Below, piece by piece: positions 45,265 to 55,366 of a stretch of DNA of 64,000 nt. The notes beneath the pieces were generated by a model. It did not search any database. It was not told the DNA's origin and was given only the letters and a program-made list of their open reading frames with translations. The translations under genes were made by a program, and so were the position numbers. Every line of letters starts with the position of its first letter. Position 1 is the first letter of the stretch. Origin of the DNA: Pseudomonadota bacterium (GTDB taxonomy: Bacteria; Desulfobacterota; Desulfobacteria; Desulfobacterales; Desulfolunaceae); assembly GCA_018818835.1 (NCBI GenBank), contig JAHIRD010000015.1:1-64000 (forward strand), read 5' to 3'.

Positions 45265-45819
45265 ATGGAAAAAAAAAAGACGTTTAAACCTGAAAAAGCA
45301 GGTCGATTCCGAACTGTAAAGCGGAAGACCATATTGCCTGAGCAGGAGAAAAAAATTGCGGGTCGTGTGGAACATATGGCCGCAACCTTGTGCAGTGAGG
45401 AAGGGCTTGAGCTGGTCCATGTGGAATTTGTCAGTGAGTCCCATCATTATTTTTTAAGGGTATATATCGACAAACCCGATGGGGTGACCATGGCCGACTG
45501 CACTGCCATCAGCAAGCAATTGGGAGATATTCTGGATGTGAATCTGGATTTGGATGTTGAATACCGATTAGAGGTTTCTTCTCCAGGTATTTACAGGCCC
45601 TTGTTTAAGAAAAAAGACTACCTTCGCTTTAAGGGAAATGTTGTGGAAATTAGGACCGTATCCAAAATTATGGATAAAAAGAAATTCACAGGCATCCTCG
45701 AAGGCATCTCGGAAAAAGACAGTGTCACACTTTCGGTTGACGGAAATACGGTTGAAATTGATTACTCATCAATAAAAAGTGCACGGCTTGCCGAAAACAA
45801 TGGAGATGACAGATGTTGA
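45265..45819 (+). CDS. rimP: Ribosome maturation factor RimP
   Basis: The 184-residue product assists 30S subunit maturation. It has the N-terminal alpha/beta domain (GLELVHVEFV, FLRVYIDKPDGVTMADCTAISKQLGDILDV, LEVSSPGIYRPLF) and a C-terminal SH3-like barrel. An extra ~25-residue basic N-terminal tail (MEKKKTFKPEKAGRFRTVKRK) precedes the usual start. The 3' end overlaps nusA by 7 bp. Confidence 0.95.
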   Translation: MEKKKTFKPEKAGRFRTVKRKTILPEQEKKIAGRVEHMAATLCSEEGLELVHVEFVSESHHYFLRVYIDKPDGVTMADCTAISKQLGDILDVNLDLDVEYRLEVSSPGIYRPLFKKKDYLRFKGNVVEIRTVSKIMDKKKFTGILEGISEKDSVTLSVDGNTVEIDYSSIKSARLAENNGDDRC

Positions 45820-47396
45820 TATCAGATATTAAGCGCGTGGTTGAGCAGGTCAGCAAAGACAAAGGCATCAATACGGATGTCCTCATCAAGACACTTGAAG
45901 AGGCCCTCACGTCTGCCGCCAGAAAAATTTTGGGGCGTGATGCGGATATTGAAGTGCAGTACAATGAGGAAGCCGGTGAAATTGAAGTTTTTCAATTCAA
46001 AGAAGTCGTTGAAAACATTGAAAATCCAGAGCTTGAGATATCTGTTGAAGATGGCAGGAAGCTGGACCCTGATTGTGAAATCGGAGACTCTCTGGGATCA
46101 AAAGTCGATACGTCTTCCTTTGGTCGTATTGCAGCACAATCTGCCAAGCAGGTGATCATCCAGAAAATGAAAGATGCCGAGAGGGATGCCGTATACAAGA
46201 GCTTTATCGACCGGAAAAAAGAAATCATCAACGGCATTGTCCAGCGCATCGACCGCGGGAATATCATCGTCAACCTGGGTCATACCGAGGGTATTCTTTC
46301 CATTCGGGATCAGATTCCTAAAGAGAGTTATCGCCGTGGTGACCGTATACGCGCCCTGATCAAAGATGTGCTCCTGGAATCCAGAGGGCCCCAGATCATT
46401 CTGACCCGTGCCAGTACCGATTTCTTGATCAGTCTTTTCAAAACCGAAGTCCCCGAGATTATGGAGGGTGTGGTTACCATTGAAAAGGCAGCCCGCGAAC
46501 CGGGTGCCCGGTCTAAAATAGCAGTCAGCTCAATGGATTCGGACATCGATCCGGTGGGCGCCTGTGTGGGCATGAAAGGAAGCCGGGTCCAAAATGTGGT
46601 TCAGGAGCTTCGCGGGGAAAAAATCGATATCATTCCATGGCACATTGATGCGGCGAAATTTATCTGTAATGCCCTTGCCCCTGCTGAAATATCAAAAGTG
46701 ATCATTGATGAAGACAATCATTCCATGGAAGTCATCGTCCATGATGACTATCTGTCTGTGGCCATAGGCAAAAGGGGACAGAACGTCCGTCTCGCCTCGG
46801 CACTGACCGGATGGCAACTTGATGTGATCAATGAAGAATCTTACAGTTCCATGGTCAAGGCTGGCTACGACGCCCTTCTAAGTCTTCCCGGCGTTAATAT
46901 CGCCATCGCGGATGCCCTCCATGAAAAGGGCTTTTTTTCCGCCCAGGATGTCTCCGATGCGTCAGCCGATGAACTGATGCAGATCAAAGGAATCGGAAAA
47001 GCCAAAGCTCAGACCATCATTGATTCTGCAAAATCCTATGTGCCGTCACAAGACACTCCTCCCGATGAGGAGGCTACCATTGAAGCGGAGACGAATGAAC
47101 CCGCTCCAGTGGATGAGATAACGGATACGCCGACTCCTGATGACCCGGAAGAAACAGACTCTTCGGATGTGCAGGATGTGGCCCAGCCCCCGGCAGATAG
47201 TGAAACCGCTCCGGTGGATGAGATAATGGATACACATGTTCCTGATGACCAGGAAGAGGCGGACTCTTTGGATGTGCAGGATGTTGACCCGTCCCCGGCA
47301 GATGAAGATACCCCTGATTCCACAAAAGAACAGGATATTGCCCAGGTATCTGGTGACGATGAAGAGCCTGACCCGGCGGGCGGGTCGAATGATTAA
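45813..47396 (+). CDS. nusA: Transcription factor NusA with acidic repeated tail
   Basis: The 527-residue product has the N-terminal RNA-polymerase-binding domain, an S1 domain (GIVQRIDRGNIIVNLGHTEGIL), two KH domains (KGSRVQNVVQEL, GKRGQNVRLAS) and a helix-hairpin-helix-rich region (IKGIGKAKAQTII). It controls pausing, termination and antitermination. After residue ~415 it carries an unusual acidic tail made of two near-identical 35-residue units plus a third partial one. These are encoded by a 105-bp direct repeat (47106-47210, 47211-47310). Confidence 0.96.
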   Translation: MLISDIKRVVEQVSKDKGINTDVLIKTLEEALTSAARKILGRDADIEVQYNEEAGEIEVFQFKEVVENIENPELEISVEDGRKLDPDCEIGDSLGSKVDTSSFGRIAAQSAKQVIIQKMKDAERDAVYKSFIDRKKEIINGIVQRIDRGNIIVNLGHTEGILSIRDQIPKESYRRGDRIRALIKDVLLESRGPQIILTRASTDFLISLFKTEVPEIMEGVVTIEKAAREPGARSKIAVSSMDSDIDPVGACVGMKGSRVQNVVQELRGEKIDIIPWHIDAAKFICNALAPAEISKVIIDEDNHSMEVIVHDDYLSVAIGKRGQNVRLASALTGWQLDVINEESYSSMVKAGYDALLSLPGVNIAIADALHEKGFFSAQDVSDASADELMQIKGIGKAKAQTIIDSAKSYVPSQDTPPDEEATIEAETNEPAPVDEITDTPTPDDPEETDSSDVQDVAQPPADSETAPVDEIMDTHVPDDQEEADSLDVQDVDPSPADEDTPDSTKEQDIAQVSGDDEEPDPAGGSND

Positions 47397-47510
47397 GCGT
47401 TAAACTTAATATAATGATTAATATGTCTTACGGCTTTAATATGGCAATGGTTCATGGAACCGCCTGAGACTCAACCTGCCTTCGAGTGCAGATTAATTTA
47501 GGGGGATTGA

Positions 47511-50339
47511 ATGGCAAAAATCAGAGTATATGAACTTGCCAAAAATCTTAACATGACCAATAAGGCTCTTCTGACTAAAATGCAAAAATTAGATATTGTA
47601 GTCGGAAGTCATATGAGTTCTTTGGAAGATGAAACCGTTGAGTTGATTAAAACCAACCTTTTCGGAAAAAAAGAATCGGCTGATGTGGATGTCAAACGTG
47701 TGAGATCGACGGTTATCCGGCGGCGGAGAAAAGCCTCGGATCAGGATGATGCTGATGACGATTCAACCGATGAGCAAGATCATCTTTCAGAAGAGTCACC
47801 CGAGCATGAGATCGTTCCCGATGAAAGGGTTCACAGCACAGCTGAAGCCGATGATGTGCCAGAGGCAAAAAAAGGTGTGCCCCCTGTTGAGACGCTCCAG
47901 CCAGAAATTAAAGAGCCGGTCAAACCTGAAGAAAAACAGGCCGCTGTGAAGAAAATTGAAAAACCTGGTTTTGAAGCAGCCCGTATCGTTAAAAAAACCA
48001 TTGTTAAAGAACCTGCTCCCATTGAGGAGACACCCCCCGAGGAAAAAACCCCTTCTATGGTTGAAATAACGGCAGAAGCCGTCCTTCCTGAGGTGGAACC
48101 GGACGTTCCGGAAACACCGATTGTTGAAGACGTGGAACCTGTCCTTTCCGAAGAAATCGAATCGGTTTTGGACATGGCTGAAATCGATGATGATGCCAAA
48201 CCCGGTTCCAAGAAAAAGAAGAAAAAGAAATTTACTGCAGCCAAAATCATCAAGCTCCCGGATCCCGTGGTTCTTGTACCCGATGTGGTTGAAGAAAAAA
48301 TCACGCGTCCGATTTCTACCGATATCATCAGCAAACCGGTTGTTGAAGAAGAGAAACCCACAGAAAAAAGTCCTAAAAAAGCGAAAAAAGGCCGCGCTTT
48401 TGTTGAGACAGTGGATTCGGAGAACGATCTTTTTTCACGAAAAAAATCAAAACGGAAAACCGTTGTTGAAGGAAATGCCCTCTATGCCGGAGGACGTGGT
48501 AGAAAAGGACGTAAGGGAGCCAAAGGGAGTAAAACCCAGATCCCCGAAGGTCAGAAAACCCAGATCACAACACCCAAGGCTATTAAACGACGAATTAAAA
48601 TTGATGAAACCATTGTTCTTGCTGACCTTGCCAAGCGCATGGGTATCAAGGCCAGTGAAATGATCACAAAGCTCATGGGACTGGGAGTGATGGCCACGGT
48701 CAACCAGACCATTGATTACGATACGGCGGTTCTTGTGGCTTCCGAATTCAGCTTTGAAGTTGAAAAAGCCTCCTTTGAAGAAGATATTTTTCTAAAACCC
48801 GAAAGCACGGATGATCCGTCGACCTTGCTCCACAGGCCACCTGTGGTCACCATCATGGGCCATGTTGACCATGGAAAAACCTCTCTGCTTGACGTAATCA
48901 GGACCTCGACCATTGCAGCCGGTGAAGCTGGCGGCATCACCCAGCACATCGGGGCCTACAATGTGGAAACCGCCCGTGGACAGGTCGTCTTTCTTGATAC
49001 TCCAGGCCATGAAGCCTTCACGGCCATGCGTGCCCGGGGTGCCAAGGTCACTGACCTTGTTGTTCTTGTGGTGGCTGCGGATGACGGTGTCATGCCCCAG
49101 ACCATTGAAGCCTTGAATCATGCCAAAGTCGCCAAAGTACCTATTATCGTTGCTGTCAATAAAATCGACAAGGACGGTGCGGATATTGACCGTGTCAAAC
49201 GTGAGTTGTCTGACCATGGTGTTGTTCCGGATGACTGGGGTGGTGATACCATTTTTGTCAACGTATCAGCCAAAAAGAAAATCGGCATCACCGATCTTTT
49301 GGAAATGATCATTCTCCAGGCTGAAGTCCTTGAACTGAAAGCGAATCCCAATAAATTCGCCACTGGCCATGTTGTTGAGTCCAAACTTGATTCAGGCCGG
49401 GGCCCCCTTGCCACGATTCTTATTCAGGAAGGAACTCTGAAAAACGGTCAATCCGTTGTCTGCGGCATGCATTATGGAAAAATAAGAGCCATGTTCAACG
49501 ATCAGGGTGTCCAGGTCACCGAAGCAGGTCCGTCCATCCCCGTTGAAATCCTGGGGCTTACGGGCGTTCCCGAGGCAGGTGATGAATTGATTGTTCTTGC
49601 TGCTGACAAAGACGCGAAACAGGTCAGCCTTCACCGTACTCAAAAAGCCCGATCCAAAGAGTTGGCTAAAAACAGCCGCCTCTCCCTGGAAGGACTGTTT
49701 GAACAGATGGAAGAAGGTATTGTCAAAGAGCTGAATCTGATTATCAAGGCTGATGTTCACGGCTCCATCGAAGCCCTTAAAGAATCATTGGGTAAACTAT
49801 CCAACGATAAAGTTAAAATCAATGTCATCCATTCGGCAACGGGAACCGTCTCCGAATCTGATATCTCCCTTGCCACGGTATCCAATGCCATCATCCTGGG
49901 TTTCAATGTGCGCCCTGCAACCAAAGTGCAGGACATGGCCAAGGAAGAAAATGTGGACATGCGTTTCTATGACATCATCTATGACGCCATCAAAGATTTG
50001 AAGGACGCCATGGTGGGCTTGATGGAATCCACCTTCAAAGAAGTGATTCTCGGTCGAGCCGAAGTCCGTGAAACCTTTGTCATTCCCAAACGTGGTACCA
50101 TCGCAGGCGCCTTTGTCACCGAAGGCCATATCCAGAGGGGCCAGCGCATCCGTCTTCTTCGCGATGGAATCATCGTTTTTGACGGAAATATCTCATCGCT
50201 GAAACGATTCAAAGATGATGCCAAGGAAGTTCAGCACGGCTATGAATGCGGTATCGGTATAGAAAATTATAATGATCTCAAGATTGGTGATACCTTGGAT
50301 TGTTACATGCTTGAAGAGGTCAAACCAACGTTTGATTGA
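47511..50339 (+). CDS. infB: Translation initiation factor IF-2
   Basis: The 942-residue GTPase positions initiator tRNA. It has an N-terminal IF2_N motif, a long charged and low-complexity linker (~70-370), then a second IF2_N and the G domain ([36 protein letters not shown]). Domains II-IV for fMet-tRNA binding follow. The length is typical for delta-proteobacteria with long linkers. It is preceded by a 114-bp gap after nusA and a GGGGG ribosome site. Confidence 0.97.
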   Translation: MAKIRVYELAKNLNMTNKALLTKMQKLDIVVGSHMSSLEDETVELIKTNLFGKKESADVDVKRVRSTVIRRRRKASDQDDADDDSTDEQDHLSEESPEHEIVPDERVHSTAEADDVPEAKKGVPPVETLQPEIKEPVKPEEKQAAVKKIEKPGFEAARIVKKTIVKEPAPIEETPPEEKTPSMVEITAEAVLPEVEPDVPETPIVEDVEPVLSEEIESVLDMAEIDDDAKPGSKKKKKKKFTAAKIIKLPDPVVLVPDVVEEKITRPISTDIISKPVVEEEKPTEKSPKKAKKGRAFVETVDSENDLFSRKKSKRKTVVEGNALYAGGRGRKGRKGAKGSKTQIPEGQKTQITTPKAIKRRIKIDETIVLADLAKRMGIKASEMITKLMGLGVMATVNQTIDYDTAVLVASEFSFEVEKASFEEDIFLKPESTDDPSTLLHRPPVVTIMGHVDHGKTSLLDVIRTSTIAAGEAGGITQHIGAYNVETARGQVVFLDTPGHEAFTAMRARGAKVTDLVVLVVAADDGVMPQTIEALNHAKVAKVPIIVAVNKIDKDGADIDRVKRELSDHGVVPDDWGGDTIFVNVSAKKKIGITDLLEMIILQAEVLELKANPNKFATGHVVESKLDSGRGPLATILIQEGTLKNGQSVVCGMHYGKIRAMFNDQGVQVTEAGPSIPVEILGLTGVPEAGDELIVLAADKDAKQVSLHRTQKARSKELAKNSRLSLEGLFEQMEEGIVKELNLIIKADVHGSIEALKESLGKLSNDKVKINVIHSATGTVSESDISLATVSNAIILGFNVRPATKVQDMAKEENVDMRFYDIIYDAIKDLKDAMVGLMESTFKEVILGRAEVRETFVIPKRGTIAGAFVTEGHIQRGQRIRLLRDGIIVFDGNISSLKRFKDDAKEVQHGYECGIGIENYNDLKIGDTLDCYMLEEVKPTFD

Positions 50340-50354
50340 TAGGTCATATGTAAT

Positions 50355-50714
50355 ATGAAACCCTTTACACGGGCCGACAGGATCAGTATGAAAATACAAA
50401 CGACCCTGTCAGAGCTCCTAAGAAAAAAAATAAACGATCCCCGCCTGGAGATGGTTACCGTTACCGGTGTCAAAATGAGCCAGGATTTACGGGATGCCTA
50501 TATCTATTTTACGATATCAAGTGGTGAGAAAGCCCAAAAAGAGGCCCTTCATGGATTTGAAAGCGCCTCGGGATTCATTCGAAGCTCCCTTGCCAAGCAA
50601 CTTGGCCTCCGCTTTGTACCGAAACTCCGATTCCTTCACGACCCTTCGTTTGACTACGGATCTCGTATTGAGTCAATTCTTAAATCATTGAAAGATGACG
50701 ATCATAAGCCATGA
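50355..50714 (+). CDS. rbfA: Ribosome-binding factor A
   Basis: The 119-residue KH-like protein acts in late 30S assembly. It has the family core RISMKIQTTLSELLRKKINDPRLEM and the C-terminal LRFVPKLRFLHDPSFDYGSRIE segment. It begins 16 bp after infB and overlaps the next gene by 4 bp (ATGA), in the conserved infB-rbfA-nrnA-truB order. Confidence 0.95.
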   Translation: MKPFTRADRISMKIQTTLSELLRKKINDPRLEMVTVTGVKMSQDLRDAYIYFTISSGEKAQKEALHGFESASGFIRSSLAKQLGLRFVPKLRFLHDPSFDYGSRIESILKSLKDDDHKP

Positions 50715-51670
50715 TCACAGACGAAATACATAAAAGTCATAGCATCTTGATCGCGTCACACACCCAGCCCGATGGAGATGCCATTGGTTCTATGCTCTCG
50801 CTGGGTGTGGCTTTGAAATCCCTGGGTAAAAAGGTGACCCTGTACAATGAAAGCCCCATTCCGGCTATTTTCCGATTTCTGCCATCCGTAAATCTGATTG
50901 TGGCTGAGGCTGGGAATTTAGGCAATTACGACATGGCCATCATTCTGGATTGTGGAGATCTCCAGCGCATAGGAAAAATTTCCGACGACATCCACCAGAT
51001 ACCTGTGATCATCAACATCGACCATCACATCACCAACACCGAATTCGGGACCACTGTCATGGTTGACAGCACGGCCTGCGCCACGGCGGAAATTATTTAT
51101 CGACTGATCAAGGACTTGGGTGCCACCATCGACAAAACCATCGCCAATGCCTTGTATACAGCAATCCTCACCGATACCGGCTCTTTTTTATTCCAGAATA
51201 CGAACAGTGCCGCTTTTTCTATCTCATCGGAAATGGTTTCCAAGGGTGCCGATCCCTACATTGTGGCCCAGTACGTGTACGCCACCTATTCCCTGGGGCG
51301 TCTCAAACTGCTCAATATGGTTCTTGATACCATCGACATTTCCGAAAATGGCAAGCTTTCAACCATGTTTCTGTCCCAAAAGATGCTCATGGAAACCGGA
51401 ACCCAGCTGGAAGACATCTATGGTCTTGTCAACTACGCCAAGCACATTGAAGATGTTCAGGTGGCTGCACTGATTCGGGAAACCCACCCCGGTGTCAATG
51501 GGAAAGGAACCTTCCATGTCAGCTTACGTTCCAGCGGTGCGGTGGATGTTTCAAAAATTGCCAGCGAACTGGGAGGTGGAGGGCACTGTAATGCCGCGGG
51601 ATTTAAAGCTGAATCCATGACCCTTTCGGACCTTAAGAAAAAAATTTTCATTTTAGCTAAAGCCCTCTGA
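50711..51670 (+). CDS. nrnA: DHH-family oligoribonuclease / pAp phosphatase
   Basis: The 319-residue DHH-DHHA1 phosphoesterase is like NrnA, which degrades short RNA and 3'-phosphoadenosine 5'-phosphate. Metal-binding motifs are ASHTQPDGDAIGS, ILDCGD, NIDHHITN and the DTGSF segment, and the DHHA1 GGGGHCNAAGF motif lies near the end. In a sulfate reducer pAp removal may be less important, since sulfate is activated to APS only. The gene is coupled to rbfA and followed by truB. Confidence 0.93.
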   Translation: MITDEIHKSHSILIASHTQPDGDAIGSMLSLGVALKSLGKKVTLYNESPIPAIFRFLPSVNLIVAEAGNLGNYDMAIILDCGDLQRIGKISDDIHQIPVIINIDHHITNTEFGTTVMVDSTACATAEIIYRLIKDLGATIDKTIANALYTAILTDTGSFLFQNTNSAAFSISSEMVSKGADPYIVAQYVYATYSLGRLKLLNMVLDTIDISENGKLSTMFLSQKMLMETGTQLEDIYGLVNYAKHIEDVQVAALIRETHPGVNGKGTFHVSLRSSGAVDVSKIASELGGGGHCNAAGFKAESMTLSDLKKKIFILAKAL

Positions 51671-51676
51671 TCAGAC

Positions 51677-52603
51677 ATGCCCATTTCCCCAGCCGCCACA
51701 CAGCACGGAATTCTTCTTGTTCATAAACCCGAAGGCATAAGTTCAGCAGGACTCGTGGCGCGGATCAAACGAATAACCGGCGCCAAAAAAGTCGGTCATG
51801 CAGGCACCCTTGATCCCTTTGCCCGAGGATTGATGGTTTGCGGTATCAACCATGGAACCCGTTTGTCCCGTTTCTTTCTTCACGGCGATAAAACCTATAC
51901 GGCTGAACTGACCTTTGGCCGTGAAACCGATACCATGGACCGAACCGGCTGTGAGGTCCAGGCCTGTGCTGAAGATTTTTTTGAACACCATCCGGATTTT
52001 TTTTCAAAGGGCAACCAGATCTGTCTGCTCGACGCCTTTAAAGGGCCACAGAACCAGCTGCCCCCTGTCTATTCAGCACTCAAACACCAGGGTGTTCCCC
52101 TTTACAAGCTGGCCCGAAAAGGAACACCGGTTCAGAAAGAAGCCCGTTCCATCGTTATCAAGGAAATTAACCTCCTTGGCATCACCCCTCCTTCTGTTAC
52201 CTTTTCGGTCCAGTGTACAGCCGGGACCTATATTCGTTCCCTGGCCTCGGACATGGGGAAGAAAGCCGGGTGTGGGGCCCATTTGAGCGCCCTTGAACGG
52301 ACAGAAACGTGCGGTTTTTCCCTTAACTACGCCATAGATCTCGACACCTTGGCCCAGGCTACCGACTGGTCGAAACATCTGATTTCCATGGATGATGCAC
52401 TTCCCAATATGACCCCGGTCTTTGTTGATGAGACGTTGGCAGAGAAAGTCAAACATGGTGTCCTGATGACCCGTGAAGAAATCGGACCGGATATTCAGGA
52501 TTGTTTTTTAAAGGTTCTGGACAAGGAAAGAACGGTTATCGCTATTCTTGAATATGATAATAGCAAGAGCCGATACAATTATTGTTGTGTTTTTCATGAT
52601 TAA
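51677..52603 (+). CDS. truB: tRNA pseudouridine-55 synthase
   Basis: The 308-residue product makes pseudouridine 55 in the T loop of tRNAs. It has GILLVHKPEGISS, the catalytic-Asp motif GHAGTLDPFARGLM, DKTYTAELTFGRETDTMDRTG, and PPVYSALKHQGVPLYKLARKG. A small C-terminal PUA-like extension follows. It begins 6 bp after nrnA. It is the last gene before the rpsO-pnp unit. Confidence 0.96.
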   Translation: MPISPAATQHGILLVHKPEGISSAGLVARIKRITGAKKVGHAGTLDPFARGLMVCGINHGTRLSRFFLHGDKTYTAELTFGRETDTMDRTGCEVQACAEDFFEHHPDFFSKGNQICLLDAFKGPQNQLPPVYSALKHQGVPLYKLARKGTPVQKEARSIVIKEINLLGITPPSVTFSVQCTAGTYIRSLASDMGKKAGCGAHLSALERTETCGFSLNYAIDLDTLAQATDWSKHLISMDDALPNMTPVFVDETLAEKVKHGVLMTREEIGPDIQDCFLKVLDKERTVIAILEYDNSKSRYNYCCVFHD

Positions 52604-52612
52604 AGGTATAAT
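52585..52612 (+). promoter_or_regulatory. Candidate promoter of rpsO-pnp
   Basis: A perfect TATAAT (52607-52612) follows a poor -35 (TTGTGT, 52585-52590) at 16 bp. It lies at the end of truB and about 120 bp before rpsO. Confidence 0.35.
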
Positions 52613-52740
52613 AGTTCGATTTATTTATTTATTGAGTTCGGGATACGTCTTTATTTCATGCATTCATTCTGAATGGAATATTGGTTTGAACGGCTGATAT
52701 ATCCCCTTGTCATATTCCAATTATTTTTACGGAGGAAAAC

Positions 52741-53010
52741 GTGGTCTACGCAAAAGAAGATAAACAACGCACCATTTTGAAATTCAAGCAACACGACACA
52801 GACACAGGCTCACCCGAAGTTCAGATTGCGCTTCTGACAGAGCGTATCATTTACCTGACGGAACATGTCAAAGTCCACAAGAAAGATCACCATTCAAGGC
52901 GAGGTCTTCTTATCCTTGTTGGACGACGAAGACGACTGCTCAACTACCTCAAGGGAAAAGATATCAAACGATACAGAGACTTGATAGAAGAGCTTGGATT
53001 AAAACGTTAA
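52741..53010 (+). CDS. rpsO: Ribosomal protein uS15
   Basis: The 89-residue protein is a normal-length uS15 that binds 16S rRNA. It has [22 protein letters not shown] and [25 protein letters not shown]. The start is GTG at 52741 with GGAGG (52733-52737) upstream. It is followed by a hairpin and then pnp. Confidence 0.97.
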   Translation: MVYAKEDKQRTILKFKQHDTDTGSPEVQIALLTERIIYLTEHVKVHKKDHHSRRGLLILVGRRRRLLNYLKGKDIKRYRDLIEELGLKR

Positions 53011-53025
53011 GGACTGACCTATTTT

Positions 53026-53052
53026 GCACCCGGAGATCTCTTTTCCGGGTGC
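53026..53052 (+). terminator. Hairpin after rpsO
   Basis: GCACCCGGA (53026-53034) and TCCGGGTGC (53044-53052) are perfectly complementary with a 9-nt loop. It lies 16 bp after the rpsO stop. The T-run after it is poor, so it is more likely a partial terminator or a transcript-end stabiliser. Confidence 0.6.
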
Positions 53053-53107
53053 TTGCAAGTCCCATATAACCTGCAGCGTTCGGATTCCCGGTTTGCGTAT
53101 TAGACTT

Positions 53108-53194
53108 TCATATCAAATAAGCACGCCTGTTATATCAAAAGATCATGATATACGGATTCTTTTGATGTCACATGTGTGCGTTTATTTCATATGA
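53108..53194 (+). promoter_or_regulatory. Long hairpin in pnp leader, candidate RNase III site
   Basis: The arm 53108-53142 (starts TCATATCAAATAA, ends ATCAAAAGA) pairs with 53158-53194 (starts TCTTTTGAT, ends TTATTTCATATGA) over about 35 nt with few mismatches and a 15-nt loop. It ends 57 bp before the pnp ATG. In E. coli a long duplex at the same place is cut by RNase III and lets PNPase repress its own message. Confidence 0.72.
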
Positions 53195-53251
53195 ATTGAT
53201 ATTTACGCAAGCCCCTGAAGCTGCAAAATTAAACATACAAAGGAGCTACTT

Positions 53252-55366
53252 ATGGAACACTGTTTTAAAGCCGAAATTGGGGGCAAAACAATCAGTATTA
53301 AATCCGGAAAAATCGCCAAGCAGGCTTCCGGTTCAGTCATCGTTCAACTGGGTGAAACCATGGTTCTTGTCACGGTTGTGTCGGACAAGAAACCACGTGA
53401 AGGACTGGATTTTCTTCCTCTTTCAGTTGAATACCAGGAAAAAATCTATGCGGCCGGTCGAATTCCGGGCAACTACTTCAGACGCGAAGTGGGACGCCCC
53501 AGCGAAAAAGAAATTCTAACCTGCAGGCTCATTGACAGGCCCATCCGGCCTCTTTTCCCCAAGGGATATTATTGTGAAACACAGGTGATCTGTACTGTGA
53601 TTTCCATGGACAGGGAAAATGATCCGGACGTTCTTGCCATGATCGGTGCCTCGGCTGCCCTGAGCATCTCGGATATTCCCTTTGACGGCCCCATGGGCTC
53701 CATCAGAGTGGCTCGGGTCAATGGTGAATTCATTGCCAATCCAACCATCGAAGAATGCAAAATCTGTGATATCAATATCGTTCTTGCCGGATCACGAACC
53801 GGTGTCACCATGGTTGAAGCCGGTGCGAAAATCGTTTCAGAGGATGATATGATCGCTGCCATTGAATTTGGCCATACAGCCTTGCAGCCCCTGATCGATA
53901 TCCAGGAAGAATTAACCCGTACCCTGGGCAAACCCAAACGTGAAACCGTTGTTGTTTCCATGGACGAAGCACTTTACGCCCTGGTCAAGGAAAAGGCATC
54001 CCAAGGCATTGTCGAAGGCCTCAAGGTGCCGGACAAACTCATGCGACAGGGCGCCCTTTCCAAGGTCAAAAGCGATCTTGTGGAGTCCCTGGGTGAGGAC
54101 TATTCCGACAAAAAAAATGATATTTCCTCCATCTTTGAAAAACTAATCAAAGAAATCAGCCGTAATATCATCCTTGAACAAGGAAAACGTATTGACGGCC
54201 GAGCCTTTGATGAAATCAGACCCATTACGTGCGAAGTTGGAACATTGCCCCGAACCCACGGCAGTGCCCTGTTCACCCGGGGAGAAACCCAGGTTCTGGG
54301 TATCCTGACTCTGGGGTCAGGCAACGATGAGCAGCGTGTGGAAACCTTGAACGGAGATTCCACCAAGCCGTTTATGCTCCACTACAACTTCCCTCCTTTT
54401 TCCGTGGGTGAAGTCAGACGTCCCGGTGGCCCAAGCCGACGGGAAATTGGTCATGGAGCCCTGGCCAGCCGAGCCATTGAAGCCATTCTGCCTGGCAAGG
54501 AAAATTTTGATTACACCATTCGTATCGTCTCCGAAGTCACCGAGTCAAACGGAAGTTCCTCCATGGGAACGGTTTGTTCCGGGACCCTGGCCCTGATGGA
54601 TGGCGGTGTGCCCATCATCGCACCTGTTTCGGGCATTGCCATGGGACTGGTCAAGGACGGTGACAAGATTGCCATTCTTTCGGATATCCTGGGTGACGAA
54701 GATCATACCGGCGATATGGATTTCAAAGTGGCTGGTACCCGTGAAGGAATTACAGCTCTGCAGATGGATATCAAAATCTCTGAGCTTTCCAAGGAAATCA
54801 TGATTAAGGCACTGGAACAGGCCCGCGTTGGACGTATCCATATCCTGGACCGGATGCTTGCATCCTTGTCCTCAACCCGTGAAGATATTTCCAAGCACGC
54901 CCCCAAGGCATACTCGGTCACCATCAACAAGGATAAAATCAGAGATATTATCGGACCGGGGGGTAAAATCATTCGCCAGATCCAGGCAGACACAAACACC
55001 ACCATCGAAGTTAACGATGATGGACTGGTCAAGATTCACGCCAGTACCCAGGAACAAGGTGAAGCGGCGTTACGTATTGTCACTGAAATCGGAACAGATC
55101 CCGAACTGGGAACCATTTACGACGGTGTCGTATCCAAAACCACGGATTTCGGTGCCTTTGTCACCATCAAACCCGGCACAGACGGCTTGGTCCATATTTC
55201 AGAGCTGGCCAATTACCGGGTTAAAAAAGTCACGGACATCGTCAAGGAAGGCGATACCATAAGGGTCAAGGTTCTTGAAGTGACCCGTGATGGCAAAATC
55301 CGCCTCAGCTATAAAGCGGCCATGGAAGACAATCAGGATAATGTTGATCTGGAAGAAGACAATTAA
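53252..55366 (+). CDS. pnp: Polynucleotide phosphorylase
   Basis: The 704-residue product is a 3'-5' phosphorolytic RNase. In order it has RNase PH-like domain 1, an all-helical domain, RNase PH-like domain 2 ([37 protein letters not shown]), a KH domain ([16 protein letters not shown]) and an S1 domain ([21 protein letters not shown]). A GGAGC ribosome site precedes the ATG. The stop codon abuts the next gene's ATG. Confidence 0.97.
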   Translation: MEHCFKAEIGGKTISIKSGKIAKQASGSVIVQLGETMVLVTVVSDKKPREGLDFLPLSVEYQEKIYAAGRIPGNYFRREVGRPSEKEILTCRLIDRPIRPLFPKGYYCETQVICTVISMDRENDPDVLAMIGASAALSISDIPFDGPMGSIRVARVNGEFIANPTIEECKICDINIVLAGSRTGVTMVEAGAKIVSEDDMIAAIEFGHTALQPLIDIQEELTRTLGKPKRETVVVSMDEALYALVKEKASQGIVEGLKVPDKLMRQGALSKVKSDLVESLGEDYSDKKNDISSIFEKLIKEISRNIILEQGKRIDGRAFDEIRPITCEVGTLPRTHGSALFTRGETQVLGILTLGSGNDEQRVETLNGDSTKPFMLHYNFPPFSVGEVRRPGGPSRREIGHGALASRAIEAILPGKENFDYTIRIVSEVTESNGSSSMGTVCSGTLALMDGGVPIIAPVSGIAMGLVKDGDKIAILSDILGDEDHTGDMDFKVAGTREGITALQMDIKISELSKEIMIKALEQARVGRIHILDRMLASLSSTREDISKHAPKAYSVTINKDKIRDIIGPGGKIIRQIQADTNTTIEVNDDGLVKIHASTQEQGEAALRIVTEIGTDPELGTIYDGVVSKTTDFGAFVTIKPGTDGLVHISELANYRVKKVTDIVKEGDTIRVKVLEVTRDGKIRLSYKAAMEDNQDNVDLEEDN

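Noticed and set aside
47036-47325. Minus-strand frames opposite the nusA tail
   Set aside because: They arise from the 105-bp tandem repeat of the acidic tail. Ser/Gly-rich low complexity results from the antisense reading.
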